DNA of 61,922 nucleotides from NCBI GenBank assembly GCA_021464525.1, contig JADRCO010000056.1:1-61922 (forward strand), read 5' to 3'. The position numbers and the translations under genes were made by a program. The stretch's first letter is position 1. Each line of letters starts with the position of its first letter. This document shows positions 43,846 to 56,484 of this stretch, piece by piece. Origin of the DNA: Rhizophagus sp. LPA8_4_AMF. Its lineage: Eukaryota; Glomeromycota; Glomeromycetes; Glomerales; Glomeraceae. A model generated the notes under the pieces. That model was not told the DNA's origin. It was given only the letters and a program-made list of their open reading frames with translations, and ran no database searches.

Positions 43846-46052
43846 CCACTATTGAGTTTATTTGCCATATGCGTAAAACAAGAAATACTGCCAAGGAAGA
43901 AAAGAAATATTAAATCTGGAATAATTTATACTTTAAATTTACATTATTTTGTCGTTGTTTTACAGATCTATAGGCTAGTTATATATCATTTCATATCATT
44001 GTGGATTCCATAATTCTGATAGTTTAAAGTATTTAGCAATATAAATGCTTAATAGATATGCACTACATGATAATAATAAGAATTGAACATATTAATAAGT
44101 CATAGTAATCTATAAAATATAATTAAATTAAAAACTTGTATTTTTTGTTTTGGATATACAAGTAATGTAAGAAATAACCTTTTTAAGCGCTTTCTCTTCT
44201 AATGACTAAAAGTAGGAAAATAAAAAAAAAAAAGATTTCATTCCTTGAATTTTGATGATTGGTTCCAAGAGATATTTACATAACAACAAGGTCATAAGAA
44301 AAAGGAGCACATTCATATTATTAATACAATAATTCCAGATTAATAAATAATAATATAAAGAGGGATTTTATTAATGACAAAGATTATCGTTACTAACTAC
44401 TTTAATCCATTTCTTAAAAACAATTTAAATCAGAAAAAGGAGTGTGAATAAATTATTATTTATGTCAAAATGTATGTCGTGTTCCCTATCTCCTTTTTTC
44501 TAATAATAAAATTTAATTAAAAAACCTCACGGAGGACGAGAATCGGGAAAGATTACCCTTACCCAAGAAATGTATGTATGCCGATCATCATATGATTATT
44601 CGAAAAATCTGAAATCGGAAATCGGAATGTTTATGCAAGCGCTTATCCTAATATATCGAAATCAATAGAATGATCTGCATTAATATAGAGATTGTACCTC
44701 GTGACGTTTAACCAATATAAATACAACACCGATAAAATATAAATATCAAAACTGACCAATAATATTATTTAATTACGGCGAAAAGTTTGGGTTCTTGTGT
44801 ATCAAAATTATTTGATCGAGAACTTCTTGATTAATGTTATACATAAAAATTGCTATTTATTGCTAATTAAACCTAATCGCGTCATTTCAAAAAAAAAATA
44901 ACATTGCAAATAAATGGAAAATAAACAATTGTATTATTATGAAACATTGAACTTTATAAAAATATACATAATTAATTATCCAAACTGATGTGACCGAACT
45001 ACTTCACCTAGGAACTGAACCTGTTTATTTGAATCATTTAACAGTCATATCAAGTCATTCGCCAGACACTGCATTCATTTACTAAATATACCGTGCATTA
45101 ATTTCTTATTTGCTTCTCCCTTTCATTTCATTTACAGTTATTCCTTTTTGTTCTAGTTATTATTCTTTCAGTTGAAATTCTTTATTTTTATTATTTTTAA
45201 TGAAATTTCTTCCCAATGCACCTAATATTAAAATGTTACCTCGTTGCTTTTTTTATCCAATTATTAAGTTTTGGATCCGTTACTATGCCCGGACATTATC
45301 CAAATTTGAGTTAATCGGATAAATTGATAACCGTATAGTCATCGATCGTTCATTAGGAATACTGCAATGCCCAACAGGATTTAATATTTCAATGTTTGAT
45401 GTCTCATAAAAATGTCGATTACTAAATCCGTTTATCCCCAATTGATTGACCAATAAACGTCCGAATAAGCTATCACTATGATTGGTACATCTTCAGTTCT
45501 CGAAAAAAGGAGACGGTTACTATAACTGGAAAAAATGAATAAAATATCAATCAACTGCGATACGCCAAAAATCTTGGGGCGGAAAAGAGCGAACCTTACA
45601 TTACACAACATGATCAGGTGGACATTTTGTTCGGTCCAACTTTAATACTGTTGAAAAGCCTTTTTTTTCTTATATTGTTTGTATTTTATAAAGAATTTGC
45701 ATAGAAATTGCTGATTTATCCTAAAAGGTTGGAGTGTATATTGATATAATCGAAGACGGCATATACATATAGGCATAAATATTTAAATTAAAAAAAAATG
45801 TATCACAAACAATTCTGTATGGGCTCGTGGTTGTCTCCGTAAAATTAAAGATGATCATCATTGTAAGAAAGCAAGCTACTTTTACTTGCATTTGTTCGCA
45901 GATGCTGTGCATCATGATAGTCAACAAAATTTTATATATAAATGAACCTATCTCGTTTCAAAATTATTTTATAACAAAAGTTTAATTCTAGGACAAATAA
46001 CTCAATACTTTAACGGTTATCTATCTTATTCGGGAATTCCATCAATGCAGCA
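43846..46052. other. intergenic stretch with paralogy to 20.7-21.7 and 25.5-27.3 kb
   Basis: No gene. Its first 360 bases match the 20.7-21.65 kb region (CTAGTTATATATCAT; TTTTGGATATACAAGTAATG). Later words such as TATATTGATATAATCGAAGA (45738) match TATATTGATATAAATCGAAG (26842). The end is the presumed promoter of the 46053 gene. Confidence 0.45.
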
Positions 46053-47309
46053 ATGTATCAAAGAAACATGATGAATAATTTTACTGTTTTACAACCGACA
46101 ACAATAATTCAACAAAATAACGTATCGATTTCTCAAGTTATTCAAATGAATGAATGTAAATTCTTTCATTATACACCAGAAGATAATAATTTTTATCATA
46201 TAACTTGTCAAATTATTTTACGAGGTTCTATCTTGGATGATCATGATTACGATCATGGATTTTGTTATCATGGCTCTACAATAAATTATTATATCAGATG
46301 TAAACTATTTTCACATCCTTTGATTATAAAAATATTGAATAAAGAAATATACGGGATGGATATTGATATGAATAACTTTGAACGAAAAAATTCATTGTCT
46401 TTGGATCAAATATTAAATCTAGAACGAGACTTGAAACAAATTCTTCCTCTTTATCTTATGCAAAATCACATTTCCAAAAGTGAACCGAGGATGGATTCTA
46501 ATATAAATATGAATCAGCTTCATGACCGGAGTACAGAACAAATGATTTCGATGAATGATTATCAAAACAATTTTGTTAACGGAAATGGATTTTATCAAAA
46601 TGATGTCGTAGACTATACTTACAATGTCACTCAACCACGACAACAAATTGATTTCAACAATATCTCGCCTAAAAGAGAAACGAGACCAGACCTCAATAGA
46701 AATTCAAATTCGTTGGATAGAAATATTGGAAATAACATAATGGCGGCACCGATGAACGACAATCAAAATAATGTTAATGAAGTTGGAGGTTACATTCATA
46801 ATGTAATTCATCCACAGCAACAAGTTGATTTCAATAATGTGTCACCAACTGAAAGAGAAATGAGACCGGTATATAATAATAATAATAGAAATACGAACAT
46901 ATTTCATGAGAATATTAAGGATAATTTGATGACAACACAAGTGATTTCAATGATTGATAATCAAAAAAATTGCTTACCTTACCAAAATGAAGTTGAAAAT
47001 ACTCAACAAGCTGATCTCAATAATTTTTCACAACGTCAAATCACTGAAAGAGGGACGATACCAGATTATAATAGAAATACAAATTCACTTCAGAATGATG
47101 TATTAGCATATGATGCTTCAATTACTAATAATCATCGAGATGTTCGCAACGCTTGTCTACAGCAACAAGTAGATCTCTACACTTCTGATGAGAGTATAAC
47201 GACACGAGATATTCCGATAACAGGCGTTAATCGAAATTATGATGACAATGATACGCCATGTAATGATAACCACGATGTAATTATTAACTCATCCGTAACA
47301 ACAGATTGA
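46053..47309 (+). CDS. hypothetical protein, conserved N-terminus with Asn/Gln-rich repeats, paralogue 2
   Basis: One 418-codon frame without introns, paralogous to 27308-28429. The N-terminal 140 residues are nearly the same (NECKFFHYTPEDNNFYHITC, DHDYDHGFCYHGSTINYYIR, IYGMDIDMNN). The C-terminal part holds about four degenerate repeats of 50-55 residues marked by QQQ(V/I)DFNN, RNxNxxxxN and MIDNQ-type words; it is 45 residues longer than paralogue 1 through indels. No catalytic motif, signal peptide or membrane helix is visible. Both copies keep open frames although surrounded by dead genes, which points to selection. The upstream DNA is also related. Confidence 0.8.
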   Translation: MYQRNMMNNFTVLQPTTIIQQNNVSISQVIQMNECKFFHYTPEDNNFYHITCQIILRGSILDDHDYDHGFCYHGSTINYYIRCKLFSHPLIIKILNKEIYGMDIDMNNFERKNSLSLDQILNLERDLKQILPLYLMQNHISKSEPRMDSNINMNQLHDRSTEQMISMNDYQNNFVNGNGFYQNDVVDYTYNVTQPRQQIDFNNISPKRETRPDLNRNSNSLDRNIGNNIMAAPMNDNQNNVNEVGGYIHNVIHPQQQVDFNNVSPTEREMRPVYNNNNRNTNIFHENIKDNLMTTQVISMIDNQKNCLPYQNEVENTQQADLNNFSQRQITERGTIPDYNRNTNSLQNDVLAYDASITNNHRDVRNACLQQQVDLYTSDESITTRDIPITGVNRNYDDNDTPCNDNHDVIINSSVTTD

Positions 47310-47377
47310 TTCATTACAAATACCGAAATTTTTAATCCAGAAATTAGTTTTCTCAACTCGGTTTTTACTGAAATTGA

Positions 47378-47565
47378 CAATCTCTTCGTAACGTTCTTCG
47401 ATTTATACTTTAGATTGGCAAAATCTTCGCAAACATTTTAAAAAAAAATCGATTTATACGTTAAAATTGGCAAACTATTCACAAATATTTTAAAAATTCG
47501 TTTTATGAAGTTTGCAAATTCTTTCGAAATGAACATTTTAAAATCGGTTTATACAGTAATAATTT
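47378..47565 (+). repeat. tandem repeat of about 50 bases
   Basis: Three to four diverged units have the form GGCAAAATCTTCGCAAACAT, TTTAAAAAAAAATCG, ATTTATACGTTAAAA. They begin just after the stop of the 46053 gene and may fall in its 3' untranslated region. Confidence 0.5.
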
Positions 47566-48352
47566 AAAGTGTGAATGCTACAATTGGTTTTATAATTTTA
47601 TAACAGATAATTAATTATTATGATTCCTACTAAAAGGACTAAGCAAAAATGCGACTGAAAAATAATATTTTCAAATTTATAATAAGAAATTAAACAAATA
47701 TACAATGTAATTATAATTGATATCAACACTTAAGTTTTTATAATCGCTCATTAGAAAGTTTATTATGAAAGTAAAACTCGTACTTATATTAATTTATATC
47801 TGTAGCAAAAATAATAATACCGTTATATATCCGTTATATACATACATAATACTTTTATGCTTTGAAATTTTGATAAACGTCCTTGGCTCCTAGCAAAATC
47901 ATTCTTTTAATGTAAGTACGTATTAATGTAATACAAGCATATGATTTATTATACTAACTCTTTATAAAGTAGTATAATAACATTTTATTGGATTTATACA
48001 GTATCGTAATAAATATGTTATAAAATAATATGCTATATCATATAATCCTTTATTATGTCAATATAAGTATACTATCTCTATAGATAGCTAAATAAAGTTA
48101 TTGAATATAAAAAAGATATATATATACTGTAATAAGTAATCGTAAATGAATATAGATTTAAAATCTAATTTAACGTCTAGTAATTTAGAAAAAAATTACA
48201 CTATTTTAAACCACAATAAAGCTAAGAAAGCTAACGTTAAACAGAATTTTAAATTATAATAGTAGAAAAGAAAAAATAATAAACAATTAAATTCGTAAAT
48301 TATCTGTTTCGATTTTTGTTCTAAGCTTTTTCAGTTTCTTTCTTTAAATTCA
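47566..48352. other. gene-free stretch between convergent genes
   Basis: Very AT-rich with TATATACTGTAATAA-type words. No gene. It separates the 3' ends of the 46053 gene and the minus-strand kinase gene. Confidence 0.4.
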
Positions 48353-51300
48353 CTATTCTTGGCCTAAAAAAAACAAAAAATTTGTAGTATTAAGAATTAA
48401 TAAAAAACATAAAGTTAATCAAATAAATTAAATAATTTATCACCTTCATTCAGAAAATTAAATTTTAGTGATTCTATTCAATAAATTAAATTATATTAAT
48501 ATTTTAAATTGAGATATATGTTATGATTTTGTAGAAAAACAACCTATTACCTGAAAATTTCATGCTTATTATATCATCATTTTGTTCATAATAATCATCA
48601 GAATTTTTTGGCTCAGGAAGGTTATTAAAATTAAGTAATCTACTTTCATAAATAGCTTCTGAATGTGTTTCTGATGAGTTAGCTAAATTAATTAATAAAT
48701 TATTATCGATTTCGTTTTTAATTTGTTCTTGTGTTTCTGTAGAAATATCTATTTGAAATTCCCACAATATATCCTTAATTTCCATTGCTGTAGGCCGATT
48801 TAATGAATTTGCATCTAAGCATCTTTTAATTAAATGCACAATTAGTTGAGGCACTTTAATGTTAAACCTTGGTCTAAGTCCTTGGCAAATCTTTATTGCT
48901 AGATTGTTATTATGGCTTAAATCATGATACGGAGGGGATCCAGAAATTATTTCATACATAATTATACCAAAACTGTAAATATCAGCAGCTTTAGAATAGC
49001 TTTGTCCTCGTAAAATTTCAGGAGCAATATAGGGCAAAACGCCATATATATTATTTTTTGTATTTTTTGATGGATTGTAATCTGCAGGCCTACATAATCC
49101 CATATCAGTTATAAGAATAGCATCATAATTTTTTAATATATTGCCAGTATGTAAATCTCGATGAACTAATCCATTTTTATGAATATATTCAAGTCCAGAT
49201 GAAATACAGAACAAATAATTAATCTTGATTTTCCAATTTAATTCATAACTTTTTTTTGAATGATCTCGTAAATTCCCACTCTCTGCATAATCCATGACCA
49301 TCATATAATTTTTTGCTTCTGGATCTTGTGTAATTCCATATAATTTAATAATAAATGAATTATTATCTACTTTTTTATGTGATGCAATCTACAGATAAAA
49401 TATGATGAATGTAATAACAAAATTAAAATTTCAAAAATTTCAATAAATAATAAATAAATTATACCTCATTCATAAATTCTATTGTGACATTTTTTGAATT
49501 ATTTAAACTTTTCAGAGCTACACACATATTGCCTGTTCTACTCCAATTATACTTATTCCATTCATATATACGTCCATCAATCAAATTTGCTCTATATACC
49601 TTGCCAAATCCACCTTTTGCAATATATTTAATATTATTAAGTCTATCATAAGGTATCCATTCTAACACTTTCTCAACACTATGATGGGCTGATAGCTGAG
49701 TGTCTTGGATAAATTTATCAATATCATCATTACCACTAGTCCAATTTCCAAAATTTTGTTTAAACCGCTCTACATAGCATATACGGTTACAGAGTTTACA
49801 TTTTTTATATTCATAATTCAATATCATCATATAATCTTTTGTATCTGGATCCTGAGTTATTCCATAAAATTTATTGGTCTACAAGTATAATATATTAGCA
49901 AAAAATTATAAATTTAAAGAAAATCTTAATAAAAATAAATTCATCATACATTATCCATAAATTCCAAAGTAATATTTTTTGTGTTATTTATTCTTTTCAA
50001 TTCTACAATCATATTTTGTCCTCTTTGGAAATTTTGATCAGAATAATTCCAATCAACCATACTCCCATCAACCCAATTCGCTCTATACCTGCTGTCTTCT
50101 GTAATACATTTAATATTATAAAATCTATTATAGGGTATCCATTCTAATGCTTCCTTTAAATTATAATGAGCTGATAGCTGAGTATCTTGAATAAACTTAT
50201 CAATATCGTCATTACCACTAGTCCAATTTTTGAAATTTTGTTGGAAATATTTTACATAACACAAACTATCACATTTTTTACATTTTTCTTTAAAAACCAT
50301 CATATAATTTTTTGTTACTGAATTCTGAGTTATTCCATAAAGTCTATAATCTACATTAATCTATAAAACATAATATATTAGCAAAAATTGAATATTTATC
50401 AAAATTTTAATAAAAAAAAAGTTATTATACCTCATCCATAAATTTTAATGTAATATCTTTTGGATTACTTAATTCTTTCAATCCCACAATCATATTTTGA
50501 CCTTTTCTGATCCAATTTTGGTTATAATTATCCCAATTCCATATATATCCATCAATCCAATTTGCCTGATACCTGTCTTTTACAATATATTCAATATTAA
50601 AAAATCTATCATATGATATCCATTCTAATGCTTTTCCTGTAACTCTATTTACTGATGACTGCATGTTTTGTAACACATCACTAAAACTATAATGAGCTGA
50701 TAGTTGAGTTTCTTGAATAAACTTATCAATATCATCATTACCACTTGTCCAATTTATAAAATTTTGTTGAAACCATTTTGCAAAACATGGACAATTACAT
50801 TTTTTACATTTTTTGTTCAAAACCATCATATAATCTTTTGTTTCTGGATCCTGAGTTATTCCACAAGCATCACTAATCTATAAAACATAAAATATTAACA
50901 AAAAATTATATTTATCAAACATTTTCATTAAAAATAAATTCATTATACCTTATTCATAAATTCTAATGTAATGTTTTTTGGATCATTTAATATATTCAGG
51001 TTCACAATTATATAGTGATAACTTCTTTCCCAATTTTGATTATTATCATTCCATTTGACTATAAATCCATCAATCCAATTTGCTTCATACTTGTCTTCTG
51101 CAATACTTTTAACATCACAAAATTTACAATAAGGTATCCATTCTAATGCTTTATTCACATCTTCATGAGATGATAACTGAGTATCCTGAATAAATTTATC
51201 AATATCATCATTACCACTAGTCCAATTTTTGAAATTTTGTTGAAATCGTTTTGCATAACATATATTATTACATTTTTTACAATTTTCATTCAAAACCATC

Positions 51301-51824
51301 ATATAATATTTTGTTTCTGAATCCTGAGTTATTCCATAAGCTTCGCTTATCATCTATAAAACGTAAAATATTAACAAAAAATTAAAATTTATCTAACATT
51401 TTAATTAAAAATAAATTTATTATACCTCATCCATGAGTTCTAATGTAATATTTTTTGTATTATTTAACCTTTTCAAATCCACATTCATATATTGATCTTT
51501 TCTTTTCCAATTTTGACATTTACTATCCCAATTAATTATATTTCCATCAATCCAATTTGCTTTATACCTGTTTTCTGCAATATGTTCAATATCAAAAAAT
51601 CTATCATATGATATCCATTCTAATGCTTTTCCTATATCTCTATGAGCTAATAGCTGAGTATCTTGAATAAATTTATCAATATCATTATTACCACTAGTCC
51701 AACTTTTGAAATTTTGTTGAAAACTGGTTGTGTAACATTTATGATTGCATATTTTACATATTTTATTAGGTTTAATATGGGATGAGTTAATTAGCTTCTT
51801 AATACCACTTTTAAAAGAATCCAT
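48353..51824 (-). CDS. protein kinase with four extra tandem N-lobe modules before a complete kinase domain
   Basis: Exons: 51824-51426, 51353-50949, 50877-50431, 50360-49950, 49878-49465, 49388-48551, 48473-48444 and 48363-48353. All have GT..AG borders and agreeing phases, giving about 984 residues. Exons 1-5 each encode a CxxC(N)xxCY module, then NFxxWTSGNDDIDKFIQDTQ, LSAH, LEWIPYxRF and a kinase N-lobe ending in FMDE. Exons 2-5 begin with the hinge-like YGITQDPETKxYMMVL, which runs straight into the next module. Only module 5 has a proper Gly loop (KGGFGKVYRA, about 643) and VALKSL. Exon 6 supplies the C-lobe: HRDLHTGNIL (about 768), TDMGLCRPAD in place of DFG, and IAPEILRG with AADIYSFGIIMYE. 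It is probably an active Ser/Thr TKL-like kinase with regulatory pseudo-N-lobes; targets unknown. The last two small exons rest on family ends (MKFSESLKF). Confidence 0.8.
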
Positions 51825-53825
51825 TTGAGACTGTTTTGGATTAATAGAATAAAAGGTAAAAAGAATGTTTGTAATTTATATACAGTATATTTGCATGTAA
51901 CTGTACTACGCAGTACTGCATATGATCTTCACCAAGCACAATGTTTCGCTCGATATTTTTAGAAATGAAAATCATGTGAACGTGAATTTTTCTGCGGAAA
52001 ATTTCTATTAATATTCGTAATTTATCATATTTAGTTTATAACCAAAAATTATTGAATAATAAACAAAAAAAAAAGAATTTACCTGAAAATGAAAATAATT
52101 AAAAACTTCTGATTTAAATAATTGTACAATATACTGTAAATGAAAAACAATCAAAATAAAATATAGTAAAAATAACTGACTCTTTACATAGTCACGTGAT
52201 AAATCTGACCATATGCGCATAAAATAATCTCTTATGGAAATTGTATCTAAAGTTTACTGTCTCAACTTTGTCTATAAAATAAAAGTAAAATCATGCGCAT
52301 AAAAACAAGCTTACATATTAACCTCAATTGTATTATTGTCATTGTCATCCAAAGTTTCGAATAAATTTGAATTAATTTTTATAGAAGTTTACTAATAGCT
52401 GTAGCCTGTTGCGTTGCAACAGGATTAAATGAGTTTAAATCAATAAAACAATAAATTTTTGGTTTATATTTAGATAAATTAGATCATATATATTAGCATG
52501 TCTTTTTTTTATTTTTGAGTAAACAAAATATACTTATTCTAACTAAAAAAGTCATACAAAGCATATTTATTCAATAAAAAAATATTTATTTTGATTTATA
52601 TCACCAAACTAAACCTAAGAGGTGAAGGAATAAAAAAAAAAAAATTAGAAAAAAATATTAGTAAAATAATAAAATGACGCTTACCGTAGGACTGACAGCA
52701 TCAATCCGATCGGATCCAATCACCGATCTAAAACTAAGCCTAAAAGACGAAATAAATAATAACGAATATAACCTATTCTATATATAAGTTAATAAAAAAA
52801 TATGTATAAAAATAAACAAAAAAATTTCATAAAAAATATATTAGTATGTTTTATTATAAGAGAAAAAAAACTGGGATGAAAAATATTAAAATCCAGCTTT
52901 AAAAAAATTGGAAAGAAAAATTATTAAAATTTCGGGTTTTAAAAAGCTGAAAAAAAAATGATCCGGTCTAACAAAAAGTGACAGAAAAAAAAATTAATGT
53001 TAAAAAAAAATGATGCATCTAAAAAAAAAGAGACAGAAAAAAGATTTTAAAATCATAGCTACGGTAATTGATCTTCTGCGGCTTATACTAATCAATCATT
53101 TTAACTTGAAAATTTCTTTAAAATTTTAACATTACAATAAGTTGTTATATGATACCCAAAATTATACTTTGAAAGTAATTATATATGTTTTTTTTGTTAA
53201 AATAACTATAATATAGTTCAGGATGCCAGTAATAAACGAATACATTAGTTAAGAATCCATAAAAAGACAATGAAACATGAATACTCCTTTCTAATGAATT
53301 TTTATAAGAAATTTTAAAAGAGTTAAACATCATAAATTATTAAAATTATATAAAAAATATTATAGAATAGGAATATTTATTTGATAGTAATAAGCACAAT
53401 GTCTTAAAATCATCTTTTTTTTTATATCAAATAAATACCACTTTGATTGGAAAATAGAAAGAAGTTTTAATTCATTACACTATAATTTATGGGAATATAC
53501 TGAAAATTATTATATAGCTATGATTGCCATACAACTTATATCCTAAAAGCATTATGAATAGGATATTTAATCGACAAACAAAGGTACAATCGAGAAATTG
53601 GCAGGTGTAATAAAATCTGATTGATCACGTGCAATCGATTTTTAAATCGATCATTCAAATTAACAATGATTGAATTTTATAAAAATTACACACTTTTTAC
53701 CATATCTCATTTTTATTCTAATTTATTTTACTATTTTTTATATTAATTTGTTTTTTATTATATTTCAAATAATTTTTATACGGAAATTAAAAAGAAAATT
53801 AAAGCTGTACTTGCTCCTTATTTAG
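51825..53825. other. gene-free stretch upstream of the kinase gene
   Basis: It includes the presumed kinase promoter with TATATACAGTATATTTGC at 51878-51895 and ACTGTACTACGCAGTACTGC near 51901. A short hairpin CCTGTTGCGTTGCAACAGG lies at 52408-52426. At 52860-53050 A-rich units end in GACAGAAAAAA or GGTCTAACAAAAAG. No gene is supported. Confidence 0.4.
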
Positions 53826-54506
53826 GATAATTTTCAAGGTGAAGAAGGTGAAGAAGCAAACATAGTCATTATTTTATTAGTTTGTTATTTCTCTAAATCT
53901 GATATTATTCTATCGAATTTCTCAAAAGCTCAAATACTTACTGTCATGACTCGTGAAGGATGGCAATTCTGAATTAATGGCAAAGAAGTCTAAAATGTGT
54001 GCTCCTGTAATTAATATTTTACGGGAACGTGAACAAGTTGGCTTTGGTATACCAATTATATGTAATCAACGTCCAGATTGTAAAATTTGCGCAAGTTAGT
54101 CCAGATGGTGAATGCCATCAACCATGTTATACACCACTTCCTAGTGGACGTGCGTGTATTTATAAATGTCATTTTTATAACCCTGATCATATTGGAATTG
54201 ATTGTCCTGAACCATGTCCGAAAATTCATACTCTTTTGTAAATATAATTCATGTTAACTTTGTTTTGAGCCTGTTAGTGGCATGTAAATAAGAGAAATGT
54301 GAATTAGAATGCGGTCATAAATGATTTAAGAGAATGTTTTGAATGCCAAAAACTTTTTATTTCACAGGAAGAATTCGATGCAACTACTCTTATTGAACGA
54401 ACACAAACGTGGAAAATGTATAAATTTTCGTAAATCATTACGCTGTAAACATAAATGCAAAAATTACTGTCATAAAAGATTCAAATGTCATGTGTGCTTA
54501 ATATAA
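53826..54506 (+). pseudogene. ZNFX1-like helicase C-terminal fossil with NFX1-type zinc-finger repeats
   Basis: It starts with DNFQGEE and ANIVIILLVCYFSKSD, resembling superfamily 1 helicase motif V (VDxFQGxExxIVIxSxVR). Motif VI is missing. It continues with KMCAPVINILREREQVGFGI, CNQRPDCKICAS, a frameshift at about 54098, then GECHQPCYTPLPSGRACIYK, CHFYNPDHIGIDCPEPCPK, and after more breaks LRCKHKCKNYCHKRFKCHVC. The Cys/His spacing is that of NFX1-type zinc fingers. ZNFX1 proteins act in RNA silencing and antiviral sensing in other eukaryotes. This is a truncated, multiply broken relic, not joined to the N-terminal pieces at 17.5 or 34.9 kb. Confidence 0.7.
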
Positions 54507-56484
54507 GTTTCATAAATAAAATTTCCATTTAAATTATAATAAATATACAGTATATACATTTAATAGCATGAGTATTATTTGACTATTATTTGTCTTAATT
54601 TTCTCAATTTCATCCTATTGTGTATAACAATAAATATATTACAATGATGTGCGTGGTGAAATAATGAGAAATAAACATAAAGAAAATAAAAAACAATATT
54701 GCTATCTCAACCGGCGATTTACAAAAAAAAAAAATACTTATACTAATTGTATTTTCAAGACGATCTGGTCATGTCCAGTATACCCTACAAAATTTGCAAC
54801 TTTTTAATCACGTATATGTAATGATATCAAAAAAATACCAATATTATATTATGACTTTTTAATAAGTTATTTTCATAGATCAACGAGTGTGATAGCAATG
54901 GCGAGGCCTAAAAGTTATTTAAACTTTGATCTATCTTATGAATACTACAGATGCTAATTTATATTTTCATTTAGCAATCAAATAGATTCTAATGAAAAAA
55001 TTGGTATATGGGCGGGGTAAAGATTATTATGATGTACAACTTTTTGGTGAGAGTTATTTAAGATTTTTCAGGTAATCCATTGTATTCTTCAATAAAGTAC
55101 TAATATTAATATTAAAAATATTTCCGAAATTGATAATTTTATGCATGAAATATTTCATATTAAAAAAAATTATTAAGAGAAATAATTTTACTTCATTTTT
55201 GTAAAATTTAAATCAATGCTTTTTGCATCGTTTAATTTCTTATCTAGAAAAAAAAACATATTATCATTTATTGATAGTGATTAATATTTTGGAACGGAAG
55301 ATCAGAAAGTAATATTTTTTATACAAATTGTCTTATCAATTCGTTAGTTTAAAAATTCTTAAAATAAATTACCAGGGTAGTTTTTTCTACATCAGTAGCC
55401 GATCGCACCCTTGTAATATGTACAAAACTAACACGTTTGTCAATCAAGCTTTTGTTTCTCAATCAAACTTCTGATGTTATTCGTTTTAAAATCGTGGTTT
55501 ATAATTTTTTTCGCTGACTAAATGTTTTTATTTTTTTATTAATTAAATCAAAGTAATCTAAGTTAATTATAAAAAGCGAATAAAATCATGTAGTTATTCA
55601 AATTCATTGATCCTTTATTTTCCAAGAACAAGAACTTTACATACTATAAATCACGATATAAAATACTGTATACTCACTATACTGTATGATCAATAAAATT
55701 ATATGAAATAGTATATAATGTACAGTATATCATAGTAGATAAAATATACATTTCAAAATAAGAATCACTTTTGTAGTAGGTAAATACCATAATTACCACA
55801 TCTTTTAACTGGTTACCACATTGAATAAGTTTGATTAATCAAATTATCTAATTTGTTTAACCAAAAATTAATCGATTTTTTTATCGAGGTGAGGCCAACG
55901 TTTTGTGTCCAATTATTGATTGAATCAATAAATTATCGATGTTAATTGGTTTGATTAAGAACCTTACTACGCATGTAATCTAAAGTAAAGTTTTGACTAC
56001 GTTTCAATCTAATTATTTTATGCATTCTATGTGTTATAATGTTATTACACAAAATAAAAGTAACCATTCCAAAATTATAAATATGCATGCTCTGGTTATC
56101 CCATAAACCATAACTCAATTAACTCATGAATACAAAATTATAATAATTTATTTAAAAAAAAAAAAAAAAAATTCAAAACAAAAAAAAAATTTTAAAATAA
56201 ATAATAAAAATAAAAAAAAAAAAATTCAGAACGAAAAAGCGAGGTTAAAATACATAATAAAGATAGAATACTATAAATTATATGGACCAATAAATTAATA
56301 TTATTTTAAGAAAATTTTTACGTGACTAATATATACAAATTTAACCCGTTAAGAAAATTTAGAATACATTAGACTCATATACCAATATATTTGAAATCGA
56401 TTGGTTTATAACAAAGTATAGTAAGCAAAACTTGTGAAAAAAAACTTATATCTAAATATTCTTTCAAAGACATCAAAAAGATCT
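54507..56484. other. gene-free AT-rich stretch
   Basis: A 17-codon start MARPKSYLNFDLSYEYY at 54898 has no continuation. TATACTGTA/TACAGTATA words cluster at 55660-55735. ATCGAT/AATTAATC words recur at 55830-55960, and an A-rich tract lies at 56150-56225. No gene is supported. Confidence 0.4.

Noticed and set aside
43771..44013. 80-codon plus-strand frame
   Set aside because: It starts inside the palindromic element and continues into intergenic DNA that is non-coding in the paralogous copy.
46419..46646. Minus-strand frame inside the 46053 gene
   Set aside because: It is the complement of the conserved N-terminal coding region and of repeats.
50943..51353. Each N-lobe unit as a separate single-exon gene
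   Set aside because: Each has donor and acceptor sites in matching phase to its neighbours, and units 2-5 lack their own convincing start; one multi-exon gene explains them better.
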